DNA of 64,000 nucleotides. Origin: Actinomadura sp. J1-007. Its GTDB lineage: Bacteria; Actinomycetota; Actinomycetes; Streptosporangiales; Streptosporangiaceae. The stretch spans positions 5,394,001 to 5,458,000 of the forward strand of contig NZ_WING01000001.1 of the NCBI RefSeq assembly GCF_009793335.1, in the 5' to 3' direction. Below the pieces are notes generated by a model. The model saw only the letters and a program-made list of their open reading frames with translations. It searched no databases and was not told the origin of the DNA. Made by a program: the position numbers and the translations under genes. Below are positions 7,855-15,019 of this stretch, in pieces (positions within the stretch are counted from its first letter, which is position 1; each line of letters starts with the position of its first letter).

Positions 7855-8224
7855 GTCCTTGCCGTACTGCTTTCACGTTCTGCACGACGCCTGCGGCGCC
7901 TGCGGAGTCCAGCGACCGCCGCACGTGGGCCTCGAAGTCCCGGATCTCCGATGCTATCTCCGCGTGTTCCGCGAGGAACGCGGCCAGCAGCGCCGTCCAC
8001 CTTTCCCGTTCGGCTGCGAATAGCGCCGGATGCGGTCGTTCGTCGCGGTTCAGTCGGCGCGCCGATTCCTCCAGTTCCCTGGACAGGGTCTCTTCGGCCG
8101 ACGGCCCGCCCCGGCCGACGATCCGCGCGAACCGGACCCTGGCCGAGTCCCAGAAGTCCGTGGCCATGGCCTGCACCAGGGCCGCACCGGCGGCTCCGGC
8201 GAGACCTGCCAGCCCAGGGTCCAT
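7622..8224 (-). CDS. small helical hypothetical protein, 3' end uncertain
   Basis: The start at 8224 (MDPGLAGLAGAAGAALVQAM) is supported by GGAGGT eight bases upstream. The first about 120 residues look like the alanine-rich then charged helical proteins often found next to actinomycete effector genes (WDSARVRFARIVGRGG, then ERERWTALLAAFLAEH). They end in a VVQNVKA stretch. After that the frame overlaps the next gene for over 200 bases and its codon use becomes unlike protein. The real C-terminus may therefore lie near 7870, or a frameshift may be present. No function is assigned. Confidence 0.45.
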   Translation of the reverse strand: MDPGLAGLAGAAGAALVQAMATDFWDSARVRFARIVGRGGPSAEETLSRELEESARRLNRDERPHPALFAAERERWTALLAAFLAEHAEIASEIRDFEAHVRRSLDSAGAAGVVQNVKAVRQGRESGTRRARPHPRVGRHTTGVAAHRTPPHHSRLVPLRDPLVPALPRLPRTAGARRSRPLHLPGPRPRGVPGNESARI

Positions 8225-8727
8225 GACGCCGCACCTCCGATGCCGGGCCGCTCGCCCATGGTCCACTTTGGTTCATCGTCATTCAGCCGTGGCGCCAGTA
8301 TGTTACAAGAATCGCCGATCTTCTACCGGGCGGCCTCTTTGCCATGGACGCGCATAGAGCGGGCATTAACTGGCATTTCGGATGCGAATTGGTGCGCTCC
8401 AGTTTCACTTCCCGGCCGCCCGTCCACGATCCCCTGCCGGTTTGGCGGAGAGCGATCAACCGCCTACCGCATGGAATGGCCGGGAAACGGCACCCTGGCG
8501 GCGACCATCTCACGCTGGCGCGCGGCGGGACTGAGGCGGGTGTGAACCCTGGGGACCCTCTGGGGTCGTCGGCTCGGGGAAGGGCGGGGCGGGTCCGGGT
8601 GTCCTCGGTGGACCCGTTCCGGTGCGTCCAGGGGGCGCGGTCCGAGTGGTCTTGGGGAGGGGGAAGCCGGGGCGGCGGGGGCCGTCCCGGCTTTGGTGGT
8701 CGGGGGGTTGTGGGCTGGCTTATCGGG
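8225..8727. other. intergenic region without recognised gene
   Basis: About 500 bases separate the divergent start at 8224 from the end of the membrane-protein gene at 8728. The half near 8224 is less GC-rich and probably holds a promoter for the minus-strand operon. The half near 8728 is G-rich low-complexity DNA. I see no convincing ORF, RNA gene or strong inverted repeat. Confidence 0.5.
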
Positions 8728-9678
8728 TCAGGTCCAGGGGGCGGTGGGGTACCAGATTATTTCGCGGCGGGCGAGGATTCTCACGTCCCAGTAGAGGACG
8801 GTGAAGACGCCTGCGGTGATGAAGGCTGCCGCTACCAGTACCGCGGCGCGGCTGGGTTTGGCGGCTATCCACGTTTGGAGGCGGGAGCCGGCTAGGAGGG
8901 CTATGAGGAGGAAGAGGACGGACATGACGGCGATGTTGCCGATCGACTGGAGGCTGAAGGCCGCGGCTCCGTAGAGGGGGTTGTGGCTTTCCGCCGCGTC
9001 GCGGAACATCTGGCGGAACAGGGCGAACGGGCGGCCGATCAGGAACGCGCCGATCAGGGCTCCCATGAGGATCATCGGCGCGTTCGGGAAGCGCGCGGAG
9101 ACGCGGGCCAGGGGGTCGGGGACCACGCCGAGGGCGGCCAGGCCGAGCCAGACCATGACCAGGCCGACGACGCCGAAGACGACCATGGACTGGATCATGC
9201 GCGGGGACCAGTCGGCGGTCATCCTCGCGTTCTGGAACTGCGGCATGTGGGTGCCGACGAGGCCGACGACCGCGCCGTACGTGGCGGACACCGCGAGCAT
9301 CCCGGCGGAGAGCCAGGCCAGGGGGCGGACCATCTGGAGGAGGCGGCCGCGCCTGGTGGTCCGGCTCACGGCGGGGGCGAGGGCGCCGAACGCGGCGATG
9401 TTGCAGGCGGTGAACGTGCCGGCGACCCCGGAGGAGAACGCGAACGCGAGGCCCGCGAGGACGCCGGCGATCGGGGTGCCCTTGGCGTGGTGGCCGAGCA
9501 TGGTGTCGGCGACGTTGTCGCCGATGGTCCGGTCGACGAACTCGGCCGACCAGGCGACCGTGAGCAGGAAGCCCGCGAGCGCGCTGAGGCCGACGATCAG
9601 CAGGCGTCGGCGGGGGACGGCGCCGGGGGCGAAGGTCGGGGCGGGGACGGACGCTGCGGGGTCGGTTCTCTGGGCCAT
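8728..9678 (-). CDS. polytopic membrane protein, DsbD/CcdA-like in outline
   Basis: This 316-residue protein has about eight to nine hydrophobic helices. The segment SSGVAGTFTACNIAAFGALAP resembles the small-residue helix with a cysteine in DsbD/CcdA-type thiol-electron carriers, but the usual proline-flanked PCxxP form is absent. The start at 9678 is supported by AAGGAGC six bases upstream. It lies 20 bases after the maleylpyruvate-isomerase-like gene and is probably co-transcribed with it. A transporter or electron-transfer function is possible, and the substrate is unknown. Confidence 0.6.
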   Translation of the reverse strand: MAQRTDPAASVPAPTFAPGAVPRRRLLIVGLSALAGFLLTVAWSAEFVDRTIGDNVADTMLGHHAKGTPIAGVLAGLAFAFSSGVAGTFTACNIAAFGALAPAVSRTTRRGRLLQMVRPLAWLSAGMLAVSATYGAVVGLVGTHMPQFQNARMTADWSPRMIQSMVVFGVVGLVMVWLGLAALGVVPDPLARVSARFPNAPMILMGALIGAFLIGRPFALFRQMFRDAAESHNPLYGAAAFSLQSIGNIAVMSVLFLLIALLAGSRLQTWIAAKPSRAAVLVAAAFITAGVFTVLYWDVRILARREIIWYPTAPWT

Positions 9679-9698
9679 GATCGCTCCTTGCCGGCGGA

Positions 9699-10547
9699 TC
9701 AGGAGGGAAGGCGCACGATGCGCAGGAAGGCGGGCAGGACCCAGGGCCTGCGCCCCCGGACGGTGACCTTTCCGGTGAGGACGGCGCGCGGCCTGCTGAC
9801 GCGGCCGAACAGCACGAGGTTGAGCGTCGTCGGGTCGAAGCCCAGGCGTACGTCGGGGGCGCCGCCGGGCTCCTCGATCGTCACGAAGCCGTCGTTCATC
9901 GCCATCGTCACGGGCGTGGTGTGGCCCGAACGGAACTCGACGGTGATGCGCCCCTTCGGCGCGGGTCCGTGCCCGTCCAGCAGCCGCCCGTAGCCGTACC
10001 GGGTCACGCCGACGAGGAACGACTCGAAGAACGGCGCGGCCTCGCGGGCCGGGACCGTCCATGGCGAACGGGTCGCGCGGGCGATGTCGCGCCCGTGGAT
10101 CTGCAACTCGTTGAGCAGGTGGGCGAGGACCCCGGCGAGCGGGACCTCGGACCCGCCGAGCCACGGTACGGCCCGGTCGGGGTCCATGGTCTCGGTGGCC
10201 CGCCGGATCTGGTCGATGTCGGCGCGCACCATGGGGGCCAGGACCCGCGGATCCCGTTCGGTGAACTGCTGGAGCAGCACCTCGTTGAAGTCGGCGACCG
10301 TGTCGACGATGGTCGCGTCCATCAGGCGGCCGACGCCGGGGAACGGCAGCCCGTCGAGATCCGAGTCCACGAGGGCGGCGCCTATCCGCGTGAGGGTCGC
10401 GACGTGGGCCACGGTGTCGGCCACGGACCAGTCCGCGGTCGCGCGGGCGTGCGGGTCCACCGCTTCCGCGAGTTCGGCGAACCGGTCGCCGGTCCTCACC
10501 AGGTAGCCGCGCGTGGCCGTCCACGTGTCCCGGGTCAGAGGCGCCAC
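9699..10547 (-). CDS. maleylpyruvate isomerase-family (mycothiol-dependent) protein with SCP2-like domain
   Basis: The 282-residue protein has two parts. Residues 1-170 form a DinB-like helical bundle of the MDMPI_N family: DWSVADTVAHVATLTR supplies one His, and LAHLLNELQIHGRDIAR supplies the metal and thiol-binding His pattern. Residues about 190-280 form an SCP2 sterol-carrier-like domain (FRSGHTTPVTMAMNDG, then ATLTGKV-type end). Relatives are mycothiol-dependent isomerases or transferases of unknown substrate. Such thiol-dependent proteins often protect actinomycetes from electrophiles. It sits just outside the enediyne cassette, so a link to detoxification is possible but unproven. Confidence 0.75.
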   Translation of the reverse strand: MAPLTRDTWTATRGYLVRTGDRFAELAEAVDPHARATADWSVADTVAHVATLTRIGAALVDSDLDGLPFPGVGRLMDATIVDTVADFNEVLLQQFTERDPRVLAPMVRADIDQIRRATETMDPDRAVPWLGGSEVPLAGVLAHLLNELQIHGRDIARATRSPWTVPAREAAPFFESFLVGVTRYGYGRLLDGHGPAPKGRITVEFRSGHTTPVTMAMNDGFVTIEEPGGAPDVRLGFDPTTLNLVLFGRVSRPRAVLTGKVTVRGRRPWVLPAFLRIVRLPS

Positions 10548-10719
10548 GATGTTCTCCTTCTTGCTCGGACATTTCCGCGCGGAACGAGTAAGAGAGCGAG
10601 CGGCCGAGCCATTCCTCCTAGGGAAATCGAACGCGCTCGGACCGCCCGGCCGTGGGGTGACGGCTCGCAGGCAAGATCACGTTAACAGCGGGGCGGAACG
10701 GCGTCGTTATTCTGACGTG

Positions 10720-10769
10720 CTGTATTGCCCCGGCGGCGCGGCGGGCGTCGGAGCGTGAGGGCAATACAG
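10720..10769. promoter_or_regulatory. long perfect inverted repeat upstream of enediyne cassette
   Basis: CTGTATTGCCC at 10720-10730 is matched exactly in reverse complement by GGGCAATACAG at 10759-10769, with 28 bases between. It lies 66-116 bases before the start of the first enediyne gene, within the 288-base divergent control region. An eleven-base perfect match in DNA of this GC content, with AT-containing arms, is unlikely by chance. It is a good candidate operator for a dimeric regulator. Alternatively it could form a stem in the 5' untranslated RNA. Confidence 0.5.
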
Positions 10770-10835
10770 AAGATGCCCCCCGGGGCGTCATGCGCGATGC
10801 TGTGTGGTGGAGTGCCCGCCGACCTGGGAGGACAG

Positions 10836-11804
10836 ATGCCGACACTGGCGGGAGCGCTTCGCCGGCGGCTGCTGATGCCCGACCTGTCGGAGGTCACCTT
10901 CGACAAACGCGGATTCCACGAGCGCGACCCCCGGGCGCGGCTGCTTCTCGAACATTCGGGCCGGCAGTTTCTGGCGGGATTCGGCCATGCGATGGACGGC
11001 CGGGATATGGACGATACGCGCCGGCTGCTCGAAACCGTGGAACGGCCGTTCCGCGGTTTCGCGTACGAGGGCGCGAGCATGGCTTTCACTCTCACCGACG
11101 TTATGACGCCGTGGCGGCGCACGCGGGTGCGGGCTTTTCTCGACGGTCCGGGAAGCCCGCACGTCTATATGGCGTACGTCGGGATCGGGTGGGCGATGGC
11201 GCGCCTGCCCCGGCCTCTGCGGCGGGGGATCGCGGTCCCGGACCCGTTGCTGCGCTGGCTCGCGATCGACGGCTACGGGTTCCACCAGGCGTACTTCGCC
11301 ACGCAGCGGTACGTCCGCGAGAAGCGGGCGCCAGGGGTGCGCGCCCCCTGGGCCGACCCCTCCGGCTACGCGGAACGGGTCGCCGACCAGGGCATCGGGC
11401 GCGCGCTGTGGTTCGTGTGCGGGGCCGACGTCGAACGGCTCGCCACGGTCATCGGCGAGTTCGCGCCGGCCCGGCGCTCCGACCTGTGGAGCGGGGCCGG
11501 CCTGGCCGCCGCGTACGCGGGCGGGATCGAGGCCGACGAGGCGGAGACGCTGTTGAAGCTCGCGACGGGTTTCCGCGGCGAACTCGCCCAGGGCTGCGCC
11601 TTCGCCGCGGAGGCGCGCCTCCGGGCGGACCTGGTCACGCCCGACACGAGGACGGCGGCGCAGGTGTTCTGCCGCACGTCGGTCGAGGCGGCCGCGGCGG
11701 TGACCCAGGACGCGCTGGTCGATCTGCCGTCCGACGGCCCCGTGCCCGCGTACGAGCTCTGGCGGCAGCGGATCCGGGCCGCGTTCGAGGACGTCGGCGG
11801 CTGA
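10836..11804 (+). CDS. unbL: enediyne core protein E3/UnbL, DUF1702 family
   Basis: This 322-residue member of the DUF1702 family is found next to enediyne PKS genes. Family hallmarks seen are FRGFAYEGASMAFTLTD, FLDGPGSPHVYMAYVGIGWA, LDGYGFHQAYF-like text (here IDGYGFHQAYF) and the closing WRQRIRAAF. These proteins are needed for enediyne core formation in known clusters, but their chemistry is not established. The ATG at 10836 has GGGAGGA at 10826-10832. It is the first gene of the cassette and is followed at a 105-base distance by UnbV. It has no signal peptide and is presumed cytoplasmic. Confidence 0.9.
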   Translation: MPTLAGALRRRLLMPDLSEVTFDKRGFHERDPRARLLLEHSGRQFLAGFGHAMDGRDMDDTRRLLETVERPFRGFAYEGASMAFTLTDVMTPWRRTRVRAFLDGPGSPHVYMAYVGIGWAMARLPRPLRRGIAVPDPLLRWLAIDGYGFHQAYFATQRYVREKRAPGVRAPWADPSGYAERVADQGIGRALWFVCGADVERLATVIGEFAPARRSDLWSGAGLAAAYAGGIEADEAETLLKLATGFRGELAQGCAFAAEARLRADLVTPDTRTAAQVFCRTSVEAAAAVTQDALVDLPSDGPVPAYELWRQRIRAAFEDVGG

Positions 11805-11909
11805 TGGGAACGGGCCGGAGAGGCGGGGCGGGGGCTCGCCGGCCCCTGGTCCTGGTGTGCGCGTTGTCAGGCGGGTCGCGGGTCAGGCGAGTTGGCTAGG
11901 AGGACGTCG

Positions 11910-13895
11910 ATGTCCGCTCTTTGGCGCGGCAGGCGCAAGTTCGTTCCGGGTTTGGCCGTCATCATGCTGGTCACGGCGCTGTACTTCGTGGCGCGGCTCC
12001 CCACGGCCTCCGGGGCCGACCGGGACGGTCTCGCGGCGCGGTACCGGTTCACCGAGATGCCGATCGCGATGCCGCCGGGCTACAGGCCGGCCCAGACCGT
12101 CCGGAAGGTGAACCCCGCCTACCACCACCTGCGGTCGTGGATCTCCGCGGTCGGCGCCGCCGTCGCGTTGAACGACCTGCGGGGCACGGGCCGCGAGGAC
12201 GGCCTGTGCATCGTCGATCCCCGGACCGACCAGGTGGTCGTCACCTACGCGCCCACGGCCGCGCCCGCCGACCGGTTCACGCCGTTCACGCTGAACCCCG
12301 CGCCGCTGCCGATGGGACCGGCGATCGCCCCCATGGGCTGCACGCCGGGCGACTTCAACGGCGACGCCCGCATGGACCTGCTGGTCAACTACTGGGGCCG
12401 GACGCCGGTCCTCTTCCTCGCCCGGTCCGATGCCAAGACCCTCGCGCCCGGCGCGTACGAGCCGGTGGAAGTGGTCCCGACGGGCTCCGCCGACGGCGCG
12501 TACCACGGCCCGAAATGGAACACGAACACGGTGAACGTCGCGGACTACGACGGCGACGGGCACCCGGACCTGCTGATCGCGAACTACTTCCCGGACTCGG
12601 ACGTGCTCGACCCGAACGGCCAGGACAACGTGCAGATGAACTCCTCGATGTCCAACGCGACGAACGGCGGCGGCGCGCACGTCCTCCGCTGGCACGACGC
12701 GACGTCGGGCGAGCGACCGACGGCCCGCTTCGTCGAGGTCCCCGACGCGATCCCGCACAAGTACGCCACCGGCTGGAGCCTGGCGGCGTCGAGCGCCGAC
12801 CTGACCGGCGACGGGAAGCCGGAGCTGTACGTCGCGAACGACTTCGGCAAGGACCGCCTGTTCCGCAACGTCTCGACGGCGGGCGCCATCAGGTTCGAGC
12901 AGGTCACCGGCGAACGGCGTCCGAACACGCCCAAGTCGTTCGTGCTCGGCTACAGCTCGTTCAAGGGAATGGGCGTCGACTTCGCCGACCTGAACCACAC
13001 GGGCCGGTTCGACATGGTGGTCAGCAACATCACGACCGCCTGGGGGCTGGAGGAGAGCAACTTCGCCTGGATCAACCAGGCGAGGAGCGAGGCCGAGATG
13101 GCGCGCAAGCTCGCCGGAGGCACCGCGCCGTTCGAGCAGAAGGCCCAGCAGCTCGGCCTGGCGTTCAGCGGCTGGGGCTGGGACGTCAAGGCCGACGACT
13201 TCCTCAACAGCGGCGACCTGGAGGTCGTCCAGGCGGAGGGGTTCGTCAAGGGGAAGATCAACCGCTGGCCGTGGCTCCAGGAGATGGCCATGACCAACGA
13301 CAACCTCTACACCGACCCCGGGGTGTGGCCGAACGTGCAGCCGGGCGACGACATCGCCGGAAGCCAGCCGATCGCGTTCCACGCCCGGCGGCCGGGCGGC
13401 GGATCGTTCGTCAACATCACCAAGGACCTCGGCCTCGACGTGCCGATCCCCACCCGGGGCATCGCGACCGCCGACACCCGAGGCACCGGCGCGCTCGACT
13501 TCGCCGTGGCCCGGCAGTGGGGGCCGCCGGCGTTCTACGCCAACGAGTCCCCGAACCGCGGCCAGCGCCTCGGCCTGCGGCTGTACCGGCCCGCGGCCGC
13601 CGGGACGGGCGGGGACGGCATGAAGGCCGCCGGCGCGCCCGCGTACGGAGCGACCGTGCGGGTCCGCACCGCGGACGGGCGCACGCGGATCTCCCGCCTG
13701 GACGGAGGCGGCGGGCACAGCGGGCGGCGGGGCTTCGAGGTCGGGTTCGGCCTCGGCGCCTCCACCGCGCCGGTCGCCGTCGACCTGCGGTGGCGGGACG
13801 CGCAGGGCCGGCCGCACCAGCAGTCCCTGCAACTGAAGCCCGGCGACCACGACCTGCTCCTGGAGAGCACGGCACGGGAGGTCACGAACCGATGA
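11910..13895 (+). CDS. unbV: enediyne core protein E4/UnbV, FG-GAP repeat with ASPIC/UnbV domain
   Basis: This 661-residue protein has an N-terminal hydrophobic anchor or signal at residues 11-31. Several FG-GAP/VCBS calcium-loop repeats follow (DFNGDARMDLLVNYWG, VADYDGDGHPDLLIANY, DLTGDGKPELYVANDFG). The C-terminal ASPIC/UnbV domain contains RTADGRTRISRLDGGGG and ends in the KPGDHDLLL strand. The beta-propeller probably faces outside the membrane. The start at 11910 has AGGAGG seven bases upstream. Its stop overlaps the UnbU start by ATGA, so the two are translated together. Known clusters carry this gene in the same order, but its role in core maturation is not established. Confidence 0.92.
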   Translation: MSALWRGRRKFVPGLAVIMLVTALYFVARLPTASGADRDGLAARYRFTEMPIAMPPGYRPAQTVRKVNPAYHHLRSWISAVGAAVALNDLRGTGREDGLCIVDPRTDQVVVTYAPTAAPADRFTPFTLNPAPLPMGPAIAPMGCTPGDFNGDARMDLLVNYWGRTPVLFLARSDAKTLAPGAYEPVEVVPTGSADGAYHGPKWNTNTVNVADYDGDGHPDLLIANYFPDSDVLDPNGQDNVQMNSSMSNATNGGGAHVLRWHDATSGERPTARFVEVPDAIPHKYATGWSLAASSADLTGDGKPELYVANDFGKDRLFRNVSTAGAIRFEQVTGERRPNTPKSFVLGYSSFKGMGVDFADLNHTGRFDMVVSNITTAWGLEESNFAWINQARSEAEMARKLAGGTAPFEQKAQQLGLAFSGWGWDVKADDFLNSGDLEVVQAEGFVKGKINRWPWLQEMAMTNDNLYTDPGVWPNVQPGDDIAGSQPIAFHARRPGGGSFVNITKDLGLDVPIPTRGIATADTRGTGALDFAVARQWGPPAFYANESPNRGQRLGLRLYRPAAAGTGGDGMKAAGAPAYGATVRVRTADGRTRISRLDGGGGHSGRRGFEVGFGLGASTAPVAVDLRWRDAQGRPHQQSLQLKPGDHDLLLESTAREVTNR

Positions 13896-14890
13896 CGGCC
13901 ACCATCCAGCCTGTGAGCGGCGGGGCCCCGGCCCCGCAGCCCCCCTCGGCGGGCCAGGGCAAGGCGGCCCCCGACGCCCGATACCTGGCGCTGCGCAATT
14001 TCTCCATCTCGCTCACCGTGTTCAACATTCTCGGCTACACGGTGCTCGGATTCGAGCAGCCCTGGCTCTGGCCGCTGCTGGCGATGGCCACCGCCTACGC
14101 CACCGATCTGTCGCTCGAAGCGCTCAGCGGCTGGGCGGAAAGGCGTCCCGCCCGGTTCCGGGGAAAGGGCGCGCGCGGCGTGTACGAATTCCTGCTGCCC
14201 GCGCACATCACCGGGCTGGCCGTCAACATGCTGCTCTACGCCAACAACCAGTGGTGGCCCATCATGATGGGCGTCGTGGTCGGAGTGGGCGCCAAACACG
14301 TGCTCAAGGCGCCGGTGAACGGCCGGATGCGGCACTTCATGAACCCGTCCAATTTCGGCATCACCGTGGTGCTGCTGTGCTTCGGGTCGTGGGTCAGCAT
14401 CGCGCCGCCCTACATGTTCACCGAGTACGCGGGCACGATGTTCCGCAACCTCATCCCGCTGATCATCATCGTCGCCGGGACCGTGATCAACTCCATGCTC
14501 ACCCGCCGGGTGATGCTCATCGTCGGCTTCATGGGCGGCTTCGCGATCCAGGCCCTGGTCAGGCATCTGATCTGGGACGCCCCGCTGTTCACCGGCCTCG
14601 CGGTGATGACCGGCGTGGCGTTCGTGCTGTTCACCAACTACATGATCACCGACCCCGGGACGACGCCGTCCAAGCCGCGCGCGCAGTTCGTCTTCGGCTC
14701 CGGCGTCGCGGTGGCCTACGGCGTGCTCATGCTCTTCAACGTCGTCTACACGCTGTTCTTCGCGACCTCGATCGTCTGCGCGCTGCGCGGAATCGGCTGG
14801 TGGGCCGCGCACTGGCGCGCGCGCCGGAACGAGGAGGCGCCGGCGGCCGCCCAGCCGAGCCCGGTGGCCGCGCCCGTCGGCGGCGGATAA
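13892..14890 (+). CDS. unbU: enediyne core membrane protein E5/UnbU
   Basis: The 332-residue polytopic protein has about seven or eight membrane helices after a proline-rich N-terminus. Recognisable pieces are HFMNPSNFGITVVLLCFG and FTNYMITDPGTTPSKPRAQF. The NPSN helix and the TDPGTTPS loop resemble the membrane subunits RnfD/NqrB of ion-pumping oxidoreductases. There a similar loop lies near a covalent flavin site. This supports a redox role in the membrane, which is inference. The gene overlaps unbV by four bases. About 130 bases with two small inverted repeats separate it from the PKS gene. Confidence 0.92.
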   Translation: MTATIQPVSGGAPAPQPPSAGQGKAAPDARYLALRNFSISLTVFNILGYTVLGFEQPWLWPLLAMATAYATDLSLEALSGWAERRPARFRGKGARGVYEFLLPAHITGLAVNMLLYANNQWWPIMMGVVVGVGAKHVLKAPVNGRMRHFMNPSNFGITVVLLCFGSWVSIAPPYMFTEYAGTMFRNLIPLIIIVAGTVINSMLTRRVMLIVGFMGGFAIQALVRHLIWDAPLFTGLAVMTGVAFVLFTNYMITDPGTTPSKPRAQFVFGSGVAVAYGVLMLFNVVYTLFFATSIVCALRGIGWWAAHWRARRNEEAPAAAQPSPVAAPVGGG

Positions 14891-14902
14891 GCATAAATCA
14901 CA

Positions 14903-14941
14903 CCATTATGGAACGCCGTTATAGCCATTGAAGCACAATGG
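14903..14941. promoter_or_regulatory. two small inverted repeats before the PKSE gene
   Basis: CCATTATGG at 14903-14911 is a nine-base palindrome, and CCATTG-AAGCA-CAATGG occupies 14925-14941. Both share CCATT/AATGG half-sites and lie in the only AT-rich stretch between unbU and the PKSE start. They are candidate binding sites or promoter elements for a second transcript. No clear -35/-10 pair was found. Confidence 0.3.
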
Positions 14942-15019
14942 AAGAAGACGCACTGCCCTTTGTGATGCACGCTGGAACGTGTCCGCGCATATCGGAGCTC
15001 GGAAATCGGGCGGTGCAGC

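Noticed and set aside
7622..7870. The C-terminal part of the small helical protein overlapping the 316-residue protein gene.
   Set aside because: The overlap is over 200 bases with poor composition. Unlike the other broken genes, adding a single base does not join the two frames, so I left both as separate genes with an uncertain end.
8344..8895. A 183-codon plus-strand frame in the gap before the membrane-protein gene.
   Set aside because: It ends in Gly-rich low-complexity sequence, overlaps the real minus-strand gene and lacks a ribosome site.
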